Shown: positions 20,487 to 31,142, numbered from the stretch's first letter. The stretch: 64,000 nucleotides of DNA from Sulfurimonas sp. (GCA_028687935.1 JAQTZE010000003.1:124001-188000), one strand, 5' to 3'. Made by a program: numbers and translations. Notes: generated from the sequence alone by a model not told the origin.

Positions 20487-22349
20487 CTTCGCATTCATCC
20501 CGATAAAGAGTGAGCGTCCTGCTGTGGCATACCCATCAACTGTTTGATAATATTTGTCGCCTAAGTTGTTGACTTTCCCGTAGAAGGTGATAAAGTTGTT
20601 CGCTTTAAGGTTCGCTACAAAATCAGCAGTCGTGTATTCGCCTGTTTGGGCACCGCCATCATTTGCACCATCATAACGTGTGCCTATATACTGTGCAGAT
20701 ACTCCGAGATCAAAAGTATCTGATAGATAGTATGTTGCTTTTGCGTCAAGCTGCGTTTTAGGGCGACGTGCCAGAGTCTCTCCCTCAGCATCTTGCGTTT
20801 TGACATAAGTATACATTGCGTTTACGCCCAGAGCATCGAAGAAATAATCCTGATAACCAAGCTCTAAACCTTCAAATTTTGATTTTCCTTCTGCTTGAAC
20901 ATAGGCCCATGTGCTCATGTCATAGTCTATAAAGTCTGTGATTTCATTTGCAAACGCAGTAATCCAAAGCATATCATTTCCAAAAGTAATATCGCTTGTG
21001 AGTGACTTTTCAGGTTTGAGATTTGGATTCGCTCCATATTGTCCATAAAGTTGAGAGAGTGTCGGAGTATTGTATCCAGTACCTAGGTTTGCACTGATAT
21101 ACAAATCATCTTTTATAAATTGTTTCAGACCGATTTTTCCGCTTAAAGCATCATTGAAATTATCGTATCTGTCAAAACGAACAGACTCTGTGAGAATCGT
21201 GTTTTGGTCTGTAAAGATGGAGAATTTGTTATAGTTTGTAGCAAACGCGGAAGTAGCAGCGAAACTTTTATCTGTATCTGTTGTGATATCTTCTTGTTCA
21301 AATTTCTGGTAGGATGCTCCGACTCTTACAAAGCTGTTTTGCATATAGACGATTTTATCGTCAAGTTTAAATTCATTTACAGAGCCTTTATATGCATAGC
21401 TGTCGATTCCGACACCGCTCCAGTTTAAAAACTCTGATGTTCTATCAAAAGTAGATAGATTATACTGAAGTGTTAAGTCATGAAGAGCGTCTGTATGTTT
21501 GTAAGCTACTATGTAAAAACGGTTTTGAAGTTTCGTGTTTTCAACTTCCGAATCAGCTTGCCAGCCATCAAAATCTACTAGAGTATTGATAGTCTGCACA
21601 GAAGCTTCGACTTTGTCTTGCTCGGTAATATTGACGCCTAGTTTAGCGTTAAGTGATTTGTTGCTATATGCATCTTTTTCCAAGCCTAAAGTATCGTATC
21701 TTTTGCCATAGTCTGCACTCTCTTTGAACGGTTCAAAGGCAGAAATACCGTCTGTAGTATATTGAAGGGCACCTATGGAGAGGTTATATTGTTCAGTTGC
21801 GTACGATGTCTGTGCAGATACTTTGAGCGTGTTAAATGAGCCATACTCCACATTACCGACTGCGTGTACCCCTGTTTTTGCTTTTGAAGTGATGATATTG
21901 ATGACACCCGCACTCGCATCGGCTCCCCATACGCCTGACTGTGCACCTTTGATGATCTCTATCTGTTCTACATTATAAAGCATAATCTGGTCAAATTCCG
22001 CAGCAGCCCCAGGTGTTGTCGGATTGTTATAGCGTACACCGTCGATGAGGATGAGAACTCTTTTTGCATCCATCCCTCTTACAAATAGAGATGATTGTTG
22101 ACCTACGCCGCCGGATTGGGTTGTTGCGAGATTACCAAGTTTGCTCAGTGCTTCTGCTAGTGTCGTCACACGAGACTCTTCTATTGCCTCTTTTGTGATG
22201 ATTGTCACACTGTCTGTGACATCTTTTTTACTCAGTGTCGTGCCTTGGGCAGATGTAACATTGATGGTCTCTAGTGTGTACTGATTGTCTGCATGCAATG
22301 AGCTCAAAAGAGCCACAGAGATAAGAGAGAGTTGTATTGTTTTTTTCAT
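20481..22349 (-). CDS. TonB-dependent receptor, BtuB-like
   Basis: Signal peptide; plug SSLFVRGMDAKRVLILIDGVRYNNPTTPGAAAEFDQIMLYNVEQIEIIKG; long beta-barrel. Confidence 0.88.
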   Translation of the reverse strand: MKKTIQLSLISVALLSSLHADNQYTLETINVTSAQGTTLSKKDVTDSVTIITKEAIEESRVTTLAEALSKLGNLATTQSGGVGQQSSLFVRGMDAKRVLILIDGVRYNNPTTPGAAAEFDQIMLYNVEQIEIIKGAQSGVWGADASAGVINIITSKAKTGVHAVGNVEYGSFNTLKVSAQTSYATEQYNLSIGALQYTTDGISAFEPFKESADYGKRYDTLGLEKDAYSNKSLNAKLGVNITEQDKVEASVQTINTLVDFDGWQADSEVENTKLQNRFYIVAYKHTDALHDLTLQYNLSTFDRTSEFLNWSGVGIDSYAYKGSVNEFKLDDKIVYMQNSFVRVGASYQKFEQEDITTDTDKSFAATSAFATNYNKFSIFTDQNTILTESVRFDRYDNFNDALSGKIGLKQFIKDDLYISANLGTGYNTPTLSQLYGQYGANPNLKPEKSLTSDITFGNDMLWITAFANEITDFIDYDMSTWAYVQAEGKSKFEGLELGYQDYFFDALGVNAMYTYVKTQDAEGETLARRPKTQLDAKATYYLSDTFDLGVSAQYIGTRYDGANDGGAQTGEYTTADFVANLKANNFITFYGKVNNLGDKYYQTVDGYATAGRSLFIGMNAKY

Positions 22350-22373
22350 ATTTTATTTTCCTGTATTTTATTT

Positions 22374-22733
22374 TTAGTTATAAATTTGCTTGGCTGCGTT
22401 TAGAAAAATTGGCGGAGATATGGCATTGTTGAGAGTTTTGAAGTAGTTGAAAAAAAGTTTTTGGGTGAAAAAGAGTTTGAGGGTTTTGCGTGTTTTTTTA
22501 AAGAAATAACAGTTGCAATGGCAAGGTTTTACAAAGAGTTGCAGCGGGCAAAGTATGGTGAGTTCTTCTATCTCTTCCTCTGCTTCTAGCTCTTCAGATT
22601 TATAGGTGAGTGTATGAAAACTTTCCACACGTGTAGCTGTTGCGTGGAGACTTACTTGGGCAACTGTTGCGGTGATTGCGTTGAGTGTAAAATAATTTTT
22701 ACCAAAACCTTTAGGCAGTTTCATTGTTCTCAT
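22374..22733 (-). CDS. Small hypothetical protein
   Basis: 119 aa ORF upstream of the TonB receptor; no family recognised. Confidence 0.4.
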   Translation of the reverse strand: MRTMKLPKGFGKNYFTLNAITATVAQVSLHATATRVESFHTLTYKSEELEAEEEIEELTILCPLQLFVKPCHCNCYFFKKTRKTLKLFFTQKLFFNYFKTLNNAISPPIFLNAAKQIYN

Positions 22734-22763
22734 TTTTAATAATTTTGCGAAGTATAGCGAAAT

Positions 22764-23546
22764 TTAAAAGAGATCCGCATGACCGAAAAATATATTTTGA
22801 CTTGGGTCTTTACGCATTGTTTCGAGTATTTCTTTGGCTTTGAGTTTTGTCTCTTTGTCAAAATAGATAAGCATATTTCTTGAAAAGATAAAGTCAAACT
22901 TTCCAATGCTCGTAAATGAAGCATCAAAAATATTGGCAAGATTGAAACTTACAAGCGACTTGACACGGTTATTAAGAGCGTACAATTCACCCTCTTTGTC
23001 GAAATATGTATGAATAATATTCTCAGAAAGATTTCTGACATTTCGTGCTCGATAGAGTGCTTTTTGTGCTTTTTCCAATGCTCCCGCATTGATGTCAATG
23101 CCGAGTATTTTAAATTTACTTGAGGGTACACCTGCTTCAAGAAGAGCGATGGCTATGCTGTAAGGTTCTTCTCCCGTCGCTGAGGGTGCACAGAGAATTT
23201 CAATAAAAGAGGGCCGATTTTTTACAAGAGCTACAAGCTCTTCTACCTGTTGAAACTCTCTGTAAAAAAAGGTCTCATTTGTTGTGAGATAATCAATCAG
23301 CTCCTGTTTTGTCAGAGGCTCTGAATCGACTAGCTTTAGAAGTTTTGAGAATGAGGAAATGTTTCTTTGTTTACAAAATGTCATGACCTTATTTTGAAGA
23401 ACACTCTCCTGTTTGTCAAAGGTAACACCTGTTTCATTTTTAAAATATGCTGCAACTTTGCTTATATTGCTGTAGTCTGTAGGTTCTTCATAACTTCTTT
23501 CCTGGCTTACTTCTTCTACTTTTTTTTTCTTAAAAAAACTAAACAT
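22764..23546 (-). CDS. cheR: CheR chemotaxis protein methyltransferase
   Basis: NETFFYREFQQ...ILCAPSATGEEPYSIAIALLEAG...FIFSRNMLIYFDKETK. Confidence 0.93.
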   Translation of the reverse strand: MFSFFKKKKVEEVSQERSYEEPTDYSNISKVAAYFKNETGVTFDKQESVLQNKVMTFCKQRNISSFSKLLKLVDSEPLTKQELIDYLTTNETFFYREFQQVEELVALVKNRPSFIEILCAPSATGEEPYSIAIALLEAGVPSSKFKILGIDINAGALEKAQKALYRARNVRNLSENIIHTYFDKEGELYALNNRVKSLVSFNLANIFDASFTSIGKFDFIFSRNMLIYFDKETKLKAKEILETMRKDPSQNIFFGHADLF

Positions 23547-24124
23547 TAGTTACAAAACTCCTTTATAGTGATGATGATTTCGTTCATGTTTTGAACTTTT
23601 ATATTTGGCACTTCAGCCCTTGCTCTACCTGGCATACCATCGACTATGGCACTTTGCTGAGTCTCTGTGAGACATTGGCAACCTTTTGCCTCGAGCGCCT
23701 TGCATCCATCAACGCCATCGCTTCCAATACCGGTCAAAATAACACTGAGTATTTCAAAGTTTTGCGTAAAAGGAGTGACTGAGTTGAAAAGAAGATTAAT
23801 ATCCGGATTAAAACTATTTTCGAGAAGATCTTCTTTGGAGAAGAAAAATCCTGAGCTATTAACCATGAGAGAAGTTCTTGCCTCACAGATATAGATATTG
23901 CCGCTTTCCATAGGGGAGTTATTGTTTGCGAGACTCAATCTGTTTTGGCTATGGTCATGTAATCTTTTTGTGAAACTTTCTATAAAGCCAACAGCCATAT
24001 GTTGAGCTATAATGATAGTTGTGTCAAAGAGTCTGGGGAGTAAGTTGATAATTTTTTCTATTTGTCCCGGTCCTCCAGTGGAGGCACCGATGAGGACAAG
24101 TTTCTTAGGTACGGAATGTTTCAA
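23546..24124 (-). CDS. cheB: CheB methylesterase (catalytic domain only)
   Basis: [52 protein letters not shown]; no receiver domain. Confidence 0.93.
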   Translation of the reverse strand: MKHSVPKKLVLIGASTGGPGQIEKIINLLPRLFDTTIIIAQHMAVGFIESFTKRLHDHSQNRLSLANNNSPMESGNIYICEARTSLMVNSSGFFFSKEDLLENSFNPDINLLFNSVTPFTQNFEILSVILTGIGSDGVDGCKALEAKGCQCLTETQQSAIVDGMPGRARAEVPNIKVQNMNEIIITIKEFCN

Positions 24125-26150
24125 GTTTTGAGTGCAGGTCGTCAGTCATTGCGTTTAGGTGGTCTGCTGCTGCGGCAATCTCTTCAACATTTCTTGCGTT
24201 TTGAGAAGAGATGTCATTTATTTGTGTAATCTGAGTCACAATAGACTCAACGTCTCTACCTGTTTTTGTAAAGTCATTGACAGTTCTGTCACTTGCTTTT
24301 ACCGCTGCATCAACTATCTGTACAGTGAGATTGATTTTTGCTTCAACTTCGGAGGCTGTACTTGCCAAGGTCTGAATATCTTCAGAGTTGCTTGTCATTT
24401 GTCCGCTTACATCGCCGATAGACTGAACGATGACATTGATAGTTGCGTTTATCTCGGTCAAAGATTTTTGTGTTCTCTCTGCTAGTTTACGTACTTCGTC
24501 AGCAACAACGGCAAATCCGCGTCCATGCTCTCCGGCACGTGCCGCTTCAATAGCTGCATTGAGTGCAAGAAGATTTGTTTGGTCTGCAATGTCGGAGATA
24601 ACTTCTAAGACATTTTTAACTTCGCTTGCATCATAAGAAAGAGTATTCATTCTATGGGCAAGTTCAACTTCTAGTTCAGCACTTTGCTGTACTCTAGAAG
24701 TAAGAGAAATAACATCTTGACGCGCTGCGATAAGGTTTGTATTTGCTTTAATAATATCTTGCTTACTCTCTTGAGCATCACTAATGGCACTGTTAATTTC
24801 ACTTTGAATACCAACAGCTTTTTTTGTAGCTTCATTAACAACTAAAACAGACTTTTCAACATTCGTCCCAACACCCATGGCTGTAGTTGAGAGCTCATGA
24901 GAGATAGAAGCGTTTTCTGAAGAGCTGAGTTTTGAGGTTTCTATGAGTTCTCTGAGTGAACGCATGAGCCCATTGAAACTTGATGCCATTTGAGAGAGCT
25001 CTTGAGGAGCATTTTCGTCTACTGCAATAGTGAGATTTTTAGTGCCTCCAATTTGCAAAAGAGTCTCTTTAAATTTATTCATAGGCTCTATCAGGCTGAA
25101 TTTGATTATCATGATGGATACAATAACGATGATAACGAGCACAACAAAAGACCATAGTATCATAGAGTTGCGTATGCTCTGCGGTACAATGAGAACTTCA
25201 GCTTCATCCATTTCAGAGAGAATAGCCCATTTGAAATCTTCACCTACGTGTATAGTGGAGTAAGAAGAGAGGACAGGATTTCCATTGTAATCTATGATAA
25301 CTTTCGTGTCTGTTTTACCTGCCAGTACTTCTTGGGATGCTTCTGTGTTTACAGAGCCGCTAGCAGGATTCGCAAATGATGCCTGGAGTGAATGGTTTTT
25401 AGGGTCAAGGAAACTGTCACTTCTCATAAGTTTGTCAGAACCAACTAGGTAGTCCTCTTGCGTAGCCCCGTAACCACCTCTGTACTGCATGATTTTATTG
25501 ATAGAAGTTTCACTTATTTGAAGTGCTACAACAGCTTGTACTTCACCGTCTATAGTCACAGGGGTAGCCAAAAACATTGCCGGAGCATTTTTGCTTGGGG
25601 TATAGGGTTCCATATCTATAAAAGTAGGACGGCCATTTGCTAAGGCTTGATTATATGCTCGTGCTAAACCGCTTTCTTGGAGTGAGCCGCTTGAGAGATT
25701 TGCTCCATAGTCAGACTCTTTTGTAGCAGAATATAAAACATGTCCATGTTTTGCACAGATAATAAAAATATCATAGTATCCATAATCTTTCATATAGCTT
25801 TGAAAGAAGGCTTCATGCGAAGCCTTCTTTTGTATAACTAAAGGATTTTCTACTGGATAAGGCTCAGTAGCACCTACTCTCAATTCTGTATGAACATGTA
25901 GAAGATCGTGTATCAGTTCTCTTACATCTTCTGAACGCGCGAGTACATTTATGTCACTCACGCTTCCATTGAAAAAATCTTGTATCTGATTTTTTTTCAT
26001 ATCCCTGACCGTTGTCAACTGCGAGTAAGTATCGTGTACCAGCGCCTCTTCAGCCTCTGTAACCGAAATTGTCGTTGTGATAAATGCTAGCAGCAAGAGA
26101 GATAATACTGTTAGAGATATTATCTGTATTTTAATAGAAAGTTTTTGCAT
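24105..26150 (-). CDS. Methyl-accepting chemotaxis protein, Cache-type sensor
   Basis: Long periplasmic domain, HAMP, MCP hallmark [39 protein letters not shown]. Confidence 0.95.
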   Translation of the reverse strand: MQKLSIKIQIISLTVLSLLLLAFITTTISVTEAEEALVHDTYSQLTTVRDMKKNQIQDFFNGSVSDINVLARSEDVRELIHDLLHVHTELRVGATEPYPVENPLVIQKKASHEAFFQSYMKDYGYYDIFIICAKHGHVLYSATKESDYGANLSSGSLQESGLARAYNQALANGRPTFIDMEPYTPSKNAPAMFLATPVTIDGEVQAVVALQISETSINKIMQYRGGYGATQEDYLVGSDKLMRSDSFLDPKNHSLQASFANPASGSVNTEASQEVLAGKTDTKVIIDYNGNPVLSSYSTIHVGEDFKWAILSEMDEAEVLIVPQSIRNSMILWSFVVLVIIVIVSIMIIKFSLIEPMNKFKETLLQIGGTKNLTIAVDENAPQELSQMASSFNGLMRSLRELIETSKLSSSENASISHELSTTAMGVGTNVEKSVLVVNEATKKAVGIQSEINSAISDAQESKQDIIKANTNLIAARQDVISLTSRVQQSAELEVELAHRMNTLSYDASEVKNVLEVISDIADQTNLLALNAAIEAARAGEHGRGFAVVADEVRKLAERTQKSLTEINATINVIVQSIGDVSGQMTSNSEDIQTLASTASEVEAKINLTVQIVDAAVKASDRTVNDFTKTGRDVESIVTQITQINDISSQNARNVEEIAAAADHLNAMTDDLHSKLETFRT

Positions 26151-26220
26151 TCTGTCCCTTTTTTGTATAAGTTAATCAAATATTCTAACATATCAATGTT
26201 TAAAATATTAATTAATTCTT

Positions 26221-27156
26221 TTAAAAAATACTCAGTCCGGTTTTGCTTGTAAAAAGCTCAAGCGCTTTTGTTCCTACGAGAGAATTTCCCTGTGCGTTAA
26301 GTCCGGGTGAGAAGACGGCGATGCCCATGAGTTTTGGGATGAGGGCTACGATACCACCTCCAACACCACTTTTTCCGGGAAGTCCTACATGAAACGCAAA
26401 GTCTCCTGAAGCATCATAATGGCCACAGGTAAGCATCACTGCGTTTATGCGTTTTGCCTGATTTGGCGAGATAAACTGCTTTGCGCAGAGAGGATCGATA
26501 CCGTGATTTGCGAGATAGAGCATGGAACGTGAGAGAGTTTTTGTATTCATCTCTAGTGCGCAGTGTCTGAAATAGGTGTTTACTACGTCATACACTTCGT
26601 TGTCAAGATTGCCAAAACTCTTCATCAGATTTGCCAAAGCTAAGTTTCTATGTCCGTGTTGCATCTCAGAATTTGCAACTACTGAATCAGAAGTGATGGA
26701 AGCATCACACGCGACTTCACGGATAAAATTGACGACCTCTTCGTAAGTCTCTTCCACGCCCTTATAATGGTTGATAAGTGCGTCTGTGATGACTATTGCC
26801 CCTGCGTTAATGAAAGGATTTCTTGGTTTGCCGTGTTCGTACTCGAGTTGAACAAGAGAGTTGAAAGGATTGCCCGAAGGCTCATGTCCTATGCGTTTGT
26901 AGAGAGATTTGGAGTAAAACTTGAGTGCGAGGGTAAAGGTGAAAACTTTTGAGATACTCTGGATAGAAAAAAGTTTCTCGGCAAGACCCACACTGTACTG
27001 CGTTCCGTTGAAGAGGGTGATTGTCATGGCAAACTGTCTTTGCGGCACAGAGGCAAGGGCGGGGATATAATCAGCGACTTTCCCCTCATCAAGATAGGGC
27101 TGTATCTCCGCTTCGATCTCATCTAAAATAGCCTGATAATCCATCTGCGACCTCAC
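26221..27156 (-). CDS. glsA: Glutaminase
   Basis: GKVADYIPALASVP, FSIQSISKVFTF, EPSGNPFNSLVQLEYEHGKPRNPFINAGAI. Confidence 0.97.
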   Translation of the reverse strand: MRSQMDYQAILDEIEAEIQPYLDEGKVADYIPALASVPQRQFAMTITLFNGTQYSVGLAEKLFSIQSISKVFTFTLALKFYSKSLYKRIGHEPSGNPFNSLVQLEYEHGKPRNPFINAGAIVITDALINHYKGVEETYEEVVNFIREVACDASITSDSVVANSEMQHGHRNLALANLMKSFGNLDNEVYDVVNTYFRHCALEMNTKTLSRSMLYLANHGIDPLCAKQFISPNQAKRINAVMLTCGHYDASGDFAFHVGLPGKSGVGGGIVALIPKLMGIAVFSPGLNAQGNSLVGTKALELFTSKTGLSIF

Positions 27157-27170
27157 TATATTTTTTAAAA

Positions 27171-29153
27171 CTATAGCATCTTTTGGATTCTAACAGCAGA
27201 GTGGTTGTAGTCTGGCTCAAGAGACTCTTTATCAAGTAGGTCGTTTGTGAGGTAGTTTACCTCACGGTTGCTTATAGGAATGAAGATGTTTTTTTCGTTG
27301 ATACTCTCCGTGATAAGTGCCTTGCTCATGAGAGTGCCGCGGATGGAACTTATGCGTATTGCATCACCCTCTTGGATATCTAATGCTTGTGCATCATTTG
27401 GATGTATTTCGCAGAAGTTTAACTCTTTGAATTTCAAAAGTGTAGCAGGAAGGTTCGTCTTTGTCCCTGAGTGCCATTGGTCGCGTGTGCGCCCCGTGAG
27501 AAGGATAAAGGGATACTCTAGGCTTGTTTTTTCACTAAGTAATTTGTTTTCTACAAAAAAGAGATTCCCTTTTTTATCAGGTGTCAAAAAGTGTTTGATA
27601 TTTTCACCCCAGATAAAAGGCTGTTTACGCAGTGCTTCATAAGAGGTTTTGTGGATATCCATATAGCCATTTAGCTTCGTCATCTCCTGATACTCTTCAA
27701 ATATCTCTTGCGGATTTTTATAGTCAAAGGCCTCTTTGTAGCCAAGCTTTTGGGCGATGAGTTGAAATATCTCCCAATCAGGTTTGCACTCTATGGAAGT
27801 GCGTGTGAGTTTCTCCTGTTTGGTGATAGTGCGATCAAGATTTGTCTGCGTTCCCTCTTTTTCTCCCCATGGAGCTGCGGGAAGTTTTATGTGTGCAAAT
27901 TTGGAAGTCTCCGAGTTCTCATAGGCGTTTATCTCTACGACCATCGGGATTTTCTTCATGAGCGCTTCGACTTTGTTGCGATTTGGCAGATGGTAGATTG
28001 GGTCTGTATGGCAGATTATGAGCAGATCAAGTTTGGCTTCGAGCATCTGTGTCGCTGTGAGACCGGGTTTGTCGTCTATCTTGTCCGTTTTCCAAAACTT
28101 TGAGACAAGCTCTATACTTTTTTTATCAAAGCCTAAATGCACAGCAAGCATAGTAGAGAGGCCTCCGACTTCGCGTCCGCCCATTGCGTTTGGCTGACCT
28201 GTGAGACTGAGCGGTCCGTTGCCATCTTTAAATATTTTACCGCTAAGCAGGTGGGTGTTGATAAGTGCGAGGTTTTTATCCACGCCTTGCACGGATTGGT
28301 TGAGCCCCATCGTCCAGGCGGTAATGATATTTTGGCTCTCTTTGTAGAGTGTGAAAAACTCTTCAAATAGCTCTGCAGAGAGCCCTGTACGTTTGAGCAT
28401 CTTTGTTACAGCCACTCTTTTAAATTTGTTTTTGAGCAGCTCAAAGTTATTGATATGTTCTGCAACAAACTCTTTATCATAAAGCTCTTCATCGATAAGG
28501 CGTTTGGAGATGAGGTTAAAAAAGTCAATATCGCTCCCGACTCTCAGAGGCAGATATAAGTCTGCTGATTTGGCTGTGTCAGTAAAACGCGGGTCGATGA
28601 CTACGACTTTAAGCCCCTGTTTTTTGGCTCTTTTTATCTGGTTGTGAAAGACGACATGTGCTTCGGCTGTATTTGCTCCTGCGAGGATAAGGAGGTCAGA
28701 CTTGAAGATATCGCTCATGCGAAGTGGTACGAAGTCAGCACCGAGAGATTTTTTGTAGGCTACTACGGCGCTAGACATACAAGTACGGCTGTTTGTGTCG
28801 ACATTGTTCGTACCTATAAAACCTTTACCGAGCTTGTTTGCTATATAGTAGTCTTCTGTAAGTAGCTGTCCTGAGAGATAAAATCCTATCTTCTCTTTTG
28901 GTGTTTGTTCTATCTTCTCTGCGATAGCATTTATACTCTCTTCCCACGTGCTTATACTAAAAGATTCTTCGAGAGTGTTTCTGACTTTGGGACGCAAGAG
29001 TCTTAAACTTGTATCTATACTTATGAGTTCAGATACACCTTTAGAACAAAGCTTTCCTTCATTGGATGGGTAAGTGATCTCTCCAATGAGTTTATCTTTA
29101 TCAAACTCAAGCCCGCAACCAACACCACAATAGCCACATACAGACCTAATCAT
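27171..29153 (-). CDS. nasA: Molybdopterin oxidoreductase, assimilatory nitrate reductase catalytic subunit (NasA/NarB-like)
   Basis: CGYCGVGCGLEF...KLCSKGVSEL 4Fe4S motif; QLLTEDYYIANKLGKGFIGTNNVDTNSRTCMSSAV; LTGRTRDQWHSGTKT; neighbours NarK/CysG/NirA. Confidence 0.9.
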   Translation of the reverse strand: MIRSVCGYCGVGCGLEFDKDKLIGEITYPSNEGKLCSKGVSELISIDTSLRLLRPKVRNTLEESFSISTWEESINAIAEKIEQTPKEKIGFYLSGQLLTEDYYIANKLGKGFIGTNNVDTNSRTCMSSAVVAYKKSLGADFVPLRMSDIFKSDLLILAGANTAEAHVVFHNQIKRAKKQGLKVVVIDPRFTDTAKSADLYLPLRVGSDIDFFNLISKRLIDEELYDKEFVAEHINNFELLKNKFKRVAVTKMLKRTGLSAELFEEFFTLYKESQNIITAWTMGLNQSVQGVDKNLALINTHLLSGKIFKDGNGPLSLTGQPNAMGGREVGGLSTMLAVHLGFDKKSIELVSKFWKTDKIDDKPGLTATQMLEAKLDLLIICHTDPIYHLPNRNKVEALMKKIPMVVEINAYENSETSKFAHIKLPAAPWGEKEGTQTNLDRTITKQEKLTRTSIECKPDWEIFQLIAQKLGYKEAFDYKNPQEIFEEYQEMTKLNGYMDIHKTSYEALRKQPFIWGENIKHFLTPDKKGNLFFVENKLLSEKTSLEYPFILLTGRTRDQWHSGTKTNLPATLLKFKELNFCEIHPNDAQALDIQEGDAIRISSIRGTLMSKALITESINEKNIFIPISNREVNYLTNDLLDKESLEPDYNHSAVRIQKML

Positions 29154-29193
29154 AATATACTCCATCTTTTCTTTTTATAATTATATATTAAAA

Positions 29194-29210
29194 TTTAATG
29201 TAAAAATAAG
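29194..29210. promoter_or_regulatory. Candidate operator TTAAT-N5-(A)TTAA copy 1 (one mismatch)
   Basis: T-TTAAT-GTAAA-AATAA-G; nearly identical 17-mers at 31012-31028 and 31108-31124. Confidence 0.45.
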
Positions 29211-29314
29211 TATTTCATGGTTAATTATTAGCCAATTAAGTGATTGATAAATTATCGATGTCTTGATATAATGTTTTATTAAGTAATAAAAAAAGAATCT
29301 CCTATAAAATAAAT

Positions 29315-30979
29315 ATGATAAAAAGAGTAAATATGGCCTCCAACAGTATACGATTTTCAGGTTTTTCTCTTGCAAAAGGCAGAGAACTCACTGGCGATGA
29401 TTTTTATGAAGTAAAAACTATCAACGATTTGAGCATAGCCATCGTCTGCGATGGAGTCGGCAGTGCTCAAGAGGGTGCTGAGGCTGCAAAAAGAGTCACA
29501 GCATATCTCATCAATAACTTTAAAATACGCCCAAAAAGCTGGAGTATTGAAAAATCCATACATACTTTTATCAAATCTATTAATGCGATACTCTATCAAG
29601 AATCACAAATCAATTATGAGCGCTCTGAACTTGTCACAACACTCACGCTAGTCGTCATCCAAGGCAATAGGCTTTATGGGGCAAATGTTGGCGACAGTCG
29701 CGTTTATCTCTTTCGAGACAATCGCATGAACCAGCTCTCGCAAGATCATGTGATGCAAGAAGCGGGATATGAAAATGTACTGACTCAGGCCATCGGAATA
29801 GATAAAGAGGTTGAGCCTTACTATTTTGAAAATATAGTGCAAAAAGGAGATAAAATCCTTCTTTGTAGTGATGGACTCTATACCCTCATGAGCGAAGATA
29901 GACTTACTCAAGGAATCGATCTTGGTGCAAATGCTCTGGTAAAAAAAGCGAGTACGCTCATGGAGGATAATCTTCCAGATGATACCACAGCGGTAGTGCT
30001 TGAAATCCTCGAAGCTGACACACTTGAAGAGCTTAAACGTCAAAGACTTCTGATTCCTGAGCGCCTAAGTGAAGGAGAAGTAATAGACGGATACAAACTT
30101 GAAAAATCTCTTATTCAAAATGAGAGAACTTGGCTTGCTTCAAAAAAGACAAAAAGATATGTGCTCAAGTTTGCCCCCTATGAGAGTATAGAAGATGAAA
30201 CAATCCTTGATCTTTTTGTCAAAGAAGCTTGGAATGCCAAGCGACTCAAAGCAGACTTTTTCCCCAAAGCTGTTATCCCGAAAATACGCTCGCAACGATA
30301 CTATGTCATGCAATTTTTTACAGGGGAGGATCTAAATAGTTATCTTAAACACAAGCAGATGCGTATCGATGATGGTGTAGAGCTCGCGCGTACACTCTTG
30401 CAAATGTCACAGTTTCTACTCAAATACGATCTTGTTCACGGAGATATTAAACCTCAAAATATCATAATTGCCAAAGATGAAAACGAAAATCTTCTCTTTA
30501 AAATTATAGATTTTGGAAGTATCACAGAAATCTTCTCCACACACTCTAAAGCAGGAACTCCGAGTTTTCTCTCTCCAGAGCGTTTTGTCGGGGAAGCTAT
30601 CAGCGAAACGAGCGAGATATTTGCGATAGGTGTCACACTCTATCTCTCTCTTACGGATAGATATCCTTTTGGGGAGATAGAACCCTTTCAAACCCCCTCT
30701 TTTAAAGAGGCAAAAAAGCCGAGCCTTTATAACAAAAATATTCCACCTTGGCTTGATAGCGTCATACTGCGTGCTATCACTATAGATAAAGAAATGCGTT
30801 ATGCCCATTATTCGGAAATGGCATATGAACTGCAAAATCCGCTTAAAGTCAAACCATTTTTTCCCAAAAACGCAACGCTCATAGAACGCTCTCCCCTGAC
30901 TTTTTACAGAGTAGGCTTTATCCTTATGGCTGTGCTGAACATGGTGCTCCTCCTTCTCCTAGGCTATCAAAACAGTTAG
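29315..30979 (+). CDS. Bifunctional PP2C phosphatase / Ser-Thr protein kinase with C-terminal TM
   Basis: PP2C: VCDGVGSAQEGAEAAK, VGDSRVYLFRD, CSDGLYTLMSED; kinase: LVHGDIKPQNIII, IIDFGS, GTPSFLSPERF. Confidence 0.93.
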   Translation: MIKRVNMASNSIRFSGFSLAKGRELTGDDFYEVKTINDLSIAIVCDGVGSAQEGAEAAKRVTAYLINNFKIRPKSWSIEKSIHTFIKSINAILYQESQINYERSELVTTLTLVVIQGNRLYGANVGDSRVYLFRDNRMNQLSQDHVMQEAGYENVLTQAIGIDKEVEPYYFENIVQKGDKILLCSDGLYTLMSEDRLTQGIDLGANALVKKASTLMEDNLPDDTTAVVLEILEADTLEELKRQRLLIPERLSEGEVIDGYKLEKSLIQNERTWLASKKTKRYVLKFAPYESIEDETILDLFVKEAWNAKRLKADFFPKAVIPKIRSQRYYVMQFFTGEDLNSYLKHKQMRIDDGVELARTLLQMSQFLLKYDLVHGDIKPQNIIIAKDENENLLFKIIDFGSITEIFSTHSKAGTPSFLSPERFVGEAISETSEIFAIGVTLYLSLTDRYPFGEIEPFQTPSFKEAKKPSLYNKNIPPWLDSVILRAITIDKEMRYAHYSEMAYELQNPLKVKPFFPKNATLIERSPLTFYRVGFILMAVLNMVLLLLLGYQNS

Positions 30980-31011
30980 CTTATTCTCTTCTGCACGCCC
31001 ATTGTGCATAA

Positions 31012-31028
31012 TTTAATGTAAAATTAAG
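31012..31028. promoter_or_regulatory. Candidate operator copy 2
   Basis: T-TTAAT-GTAAA-ATTAA-G, inverted repeat upstream of the NarK-like gene. Confidence 0.5.
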
Positions 31029-31104
31029 ATTTATCTGTATAAATATTATACAAGTTAGTGCCTTTTTTCAGAACATAAAAGCGATACAATTTTCCAAACA
31101 AATA

Positions 31105-31127
31105 CAACTTAATGAAAAATTAAGTTG
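31105..31127. promoter_or_regulatory. Candidate operator copy 3 / 9-bp leader hairpin
   Basis: CAACTTAAT-GAAAA-ATTAAGTTG, perfect 9-bp inverted repeat directly upstream of the NarK-like gene. Confidence 0.55.
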
Positions 31128-31142
31128 ACAAAGGAAAAGAAG

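Noticed and set aside
22374-22733. Cobalamin riboswitch upstream of the BtuB-like gene
   Set aside because: I could not find a convincing B12 box in the upstream sequence; a covariance search (Infernal/Rfam) would be needed.
31105-31127. ANTAR-type two-hairpin antiterminator leader for nitrate genes
   Set aside because: No ANTAR protein gene in the cluster, and the 5-nt GAAAA loop does not match the hexaloop consensus I know.
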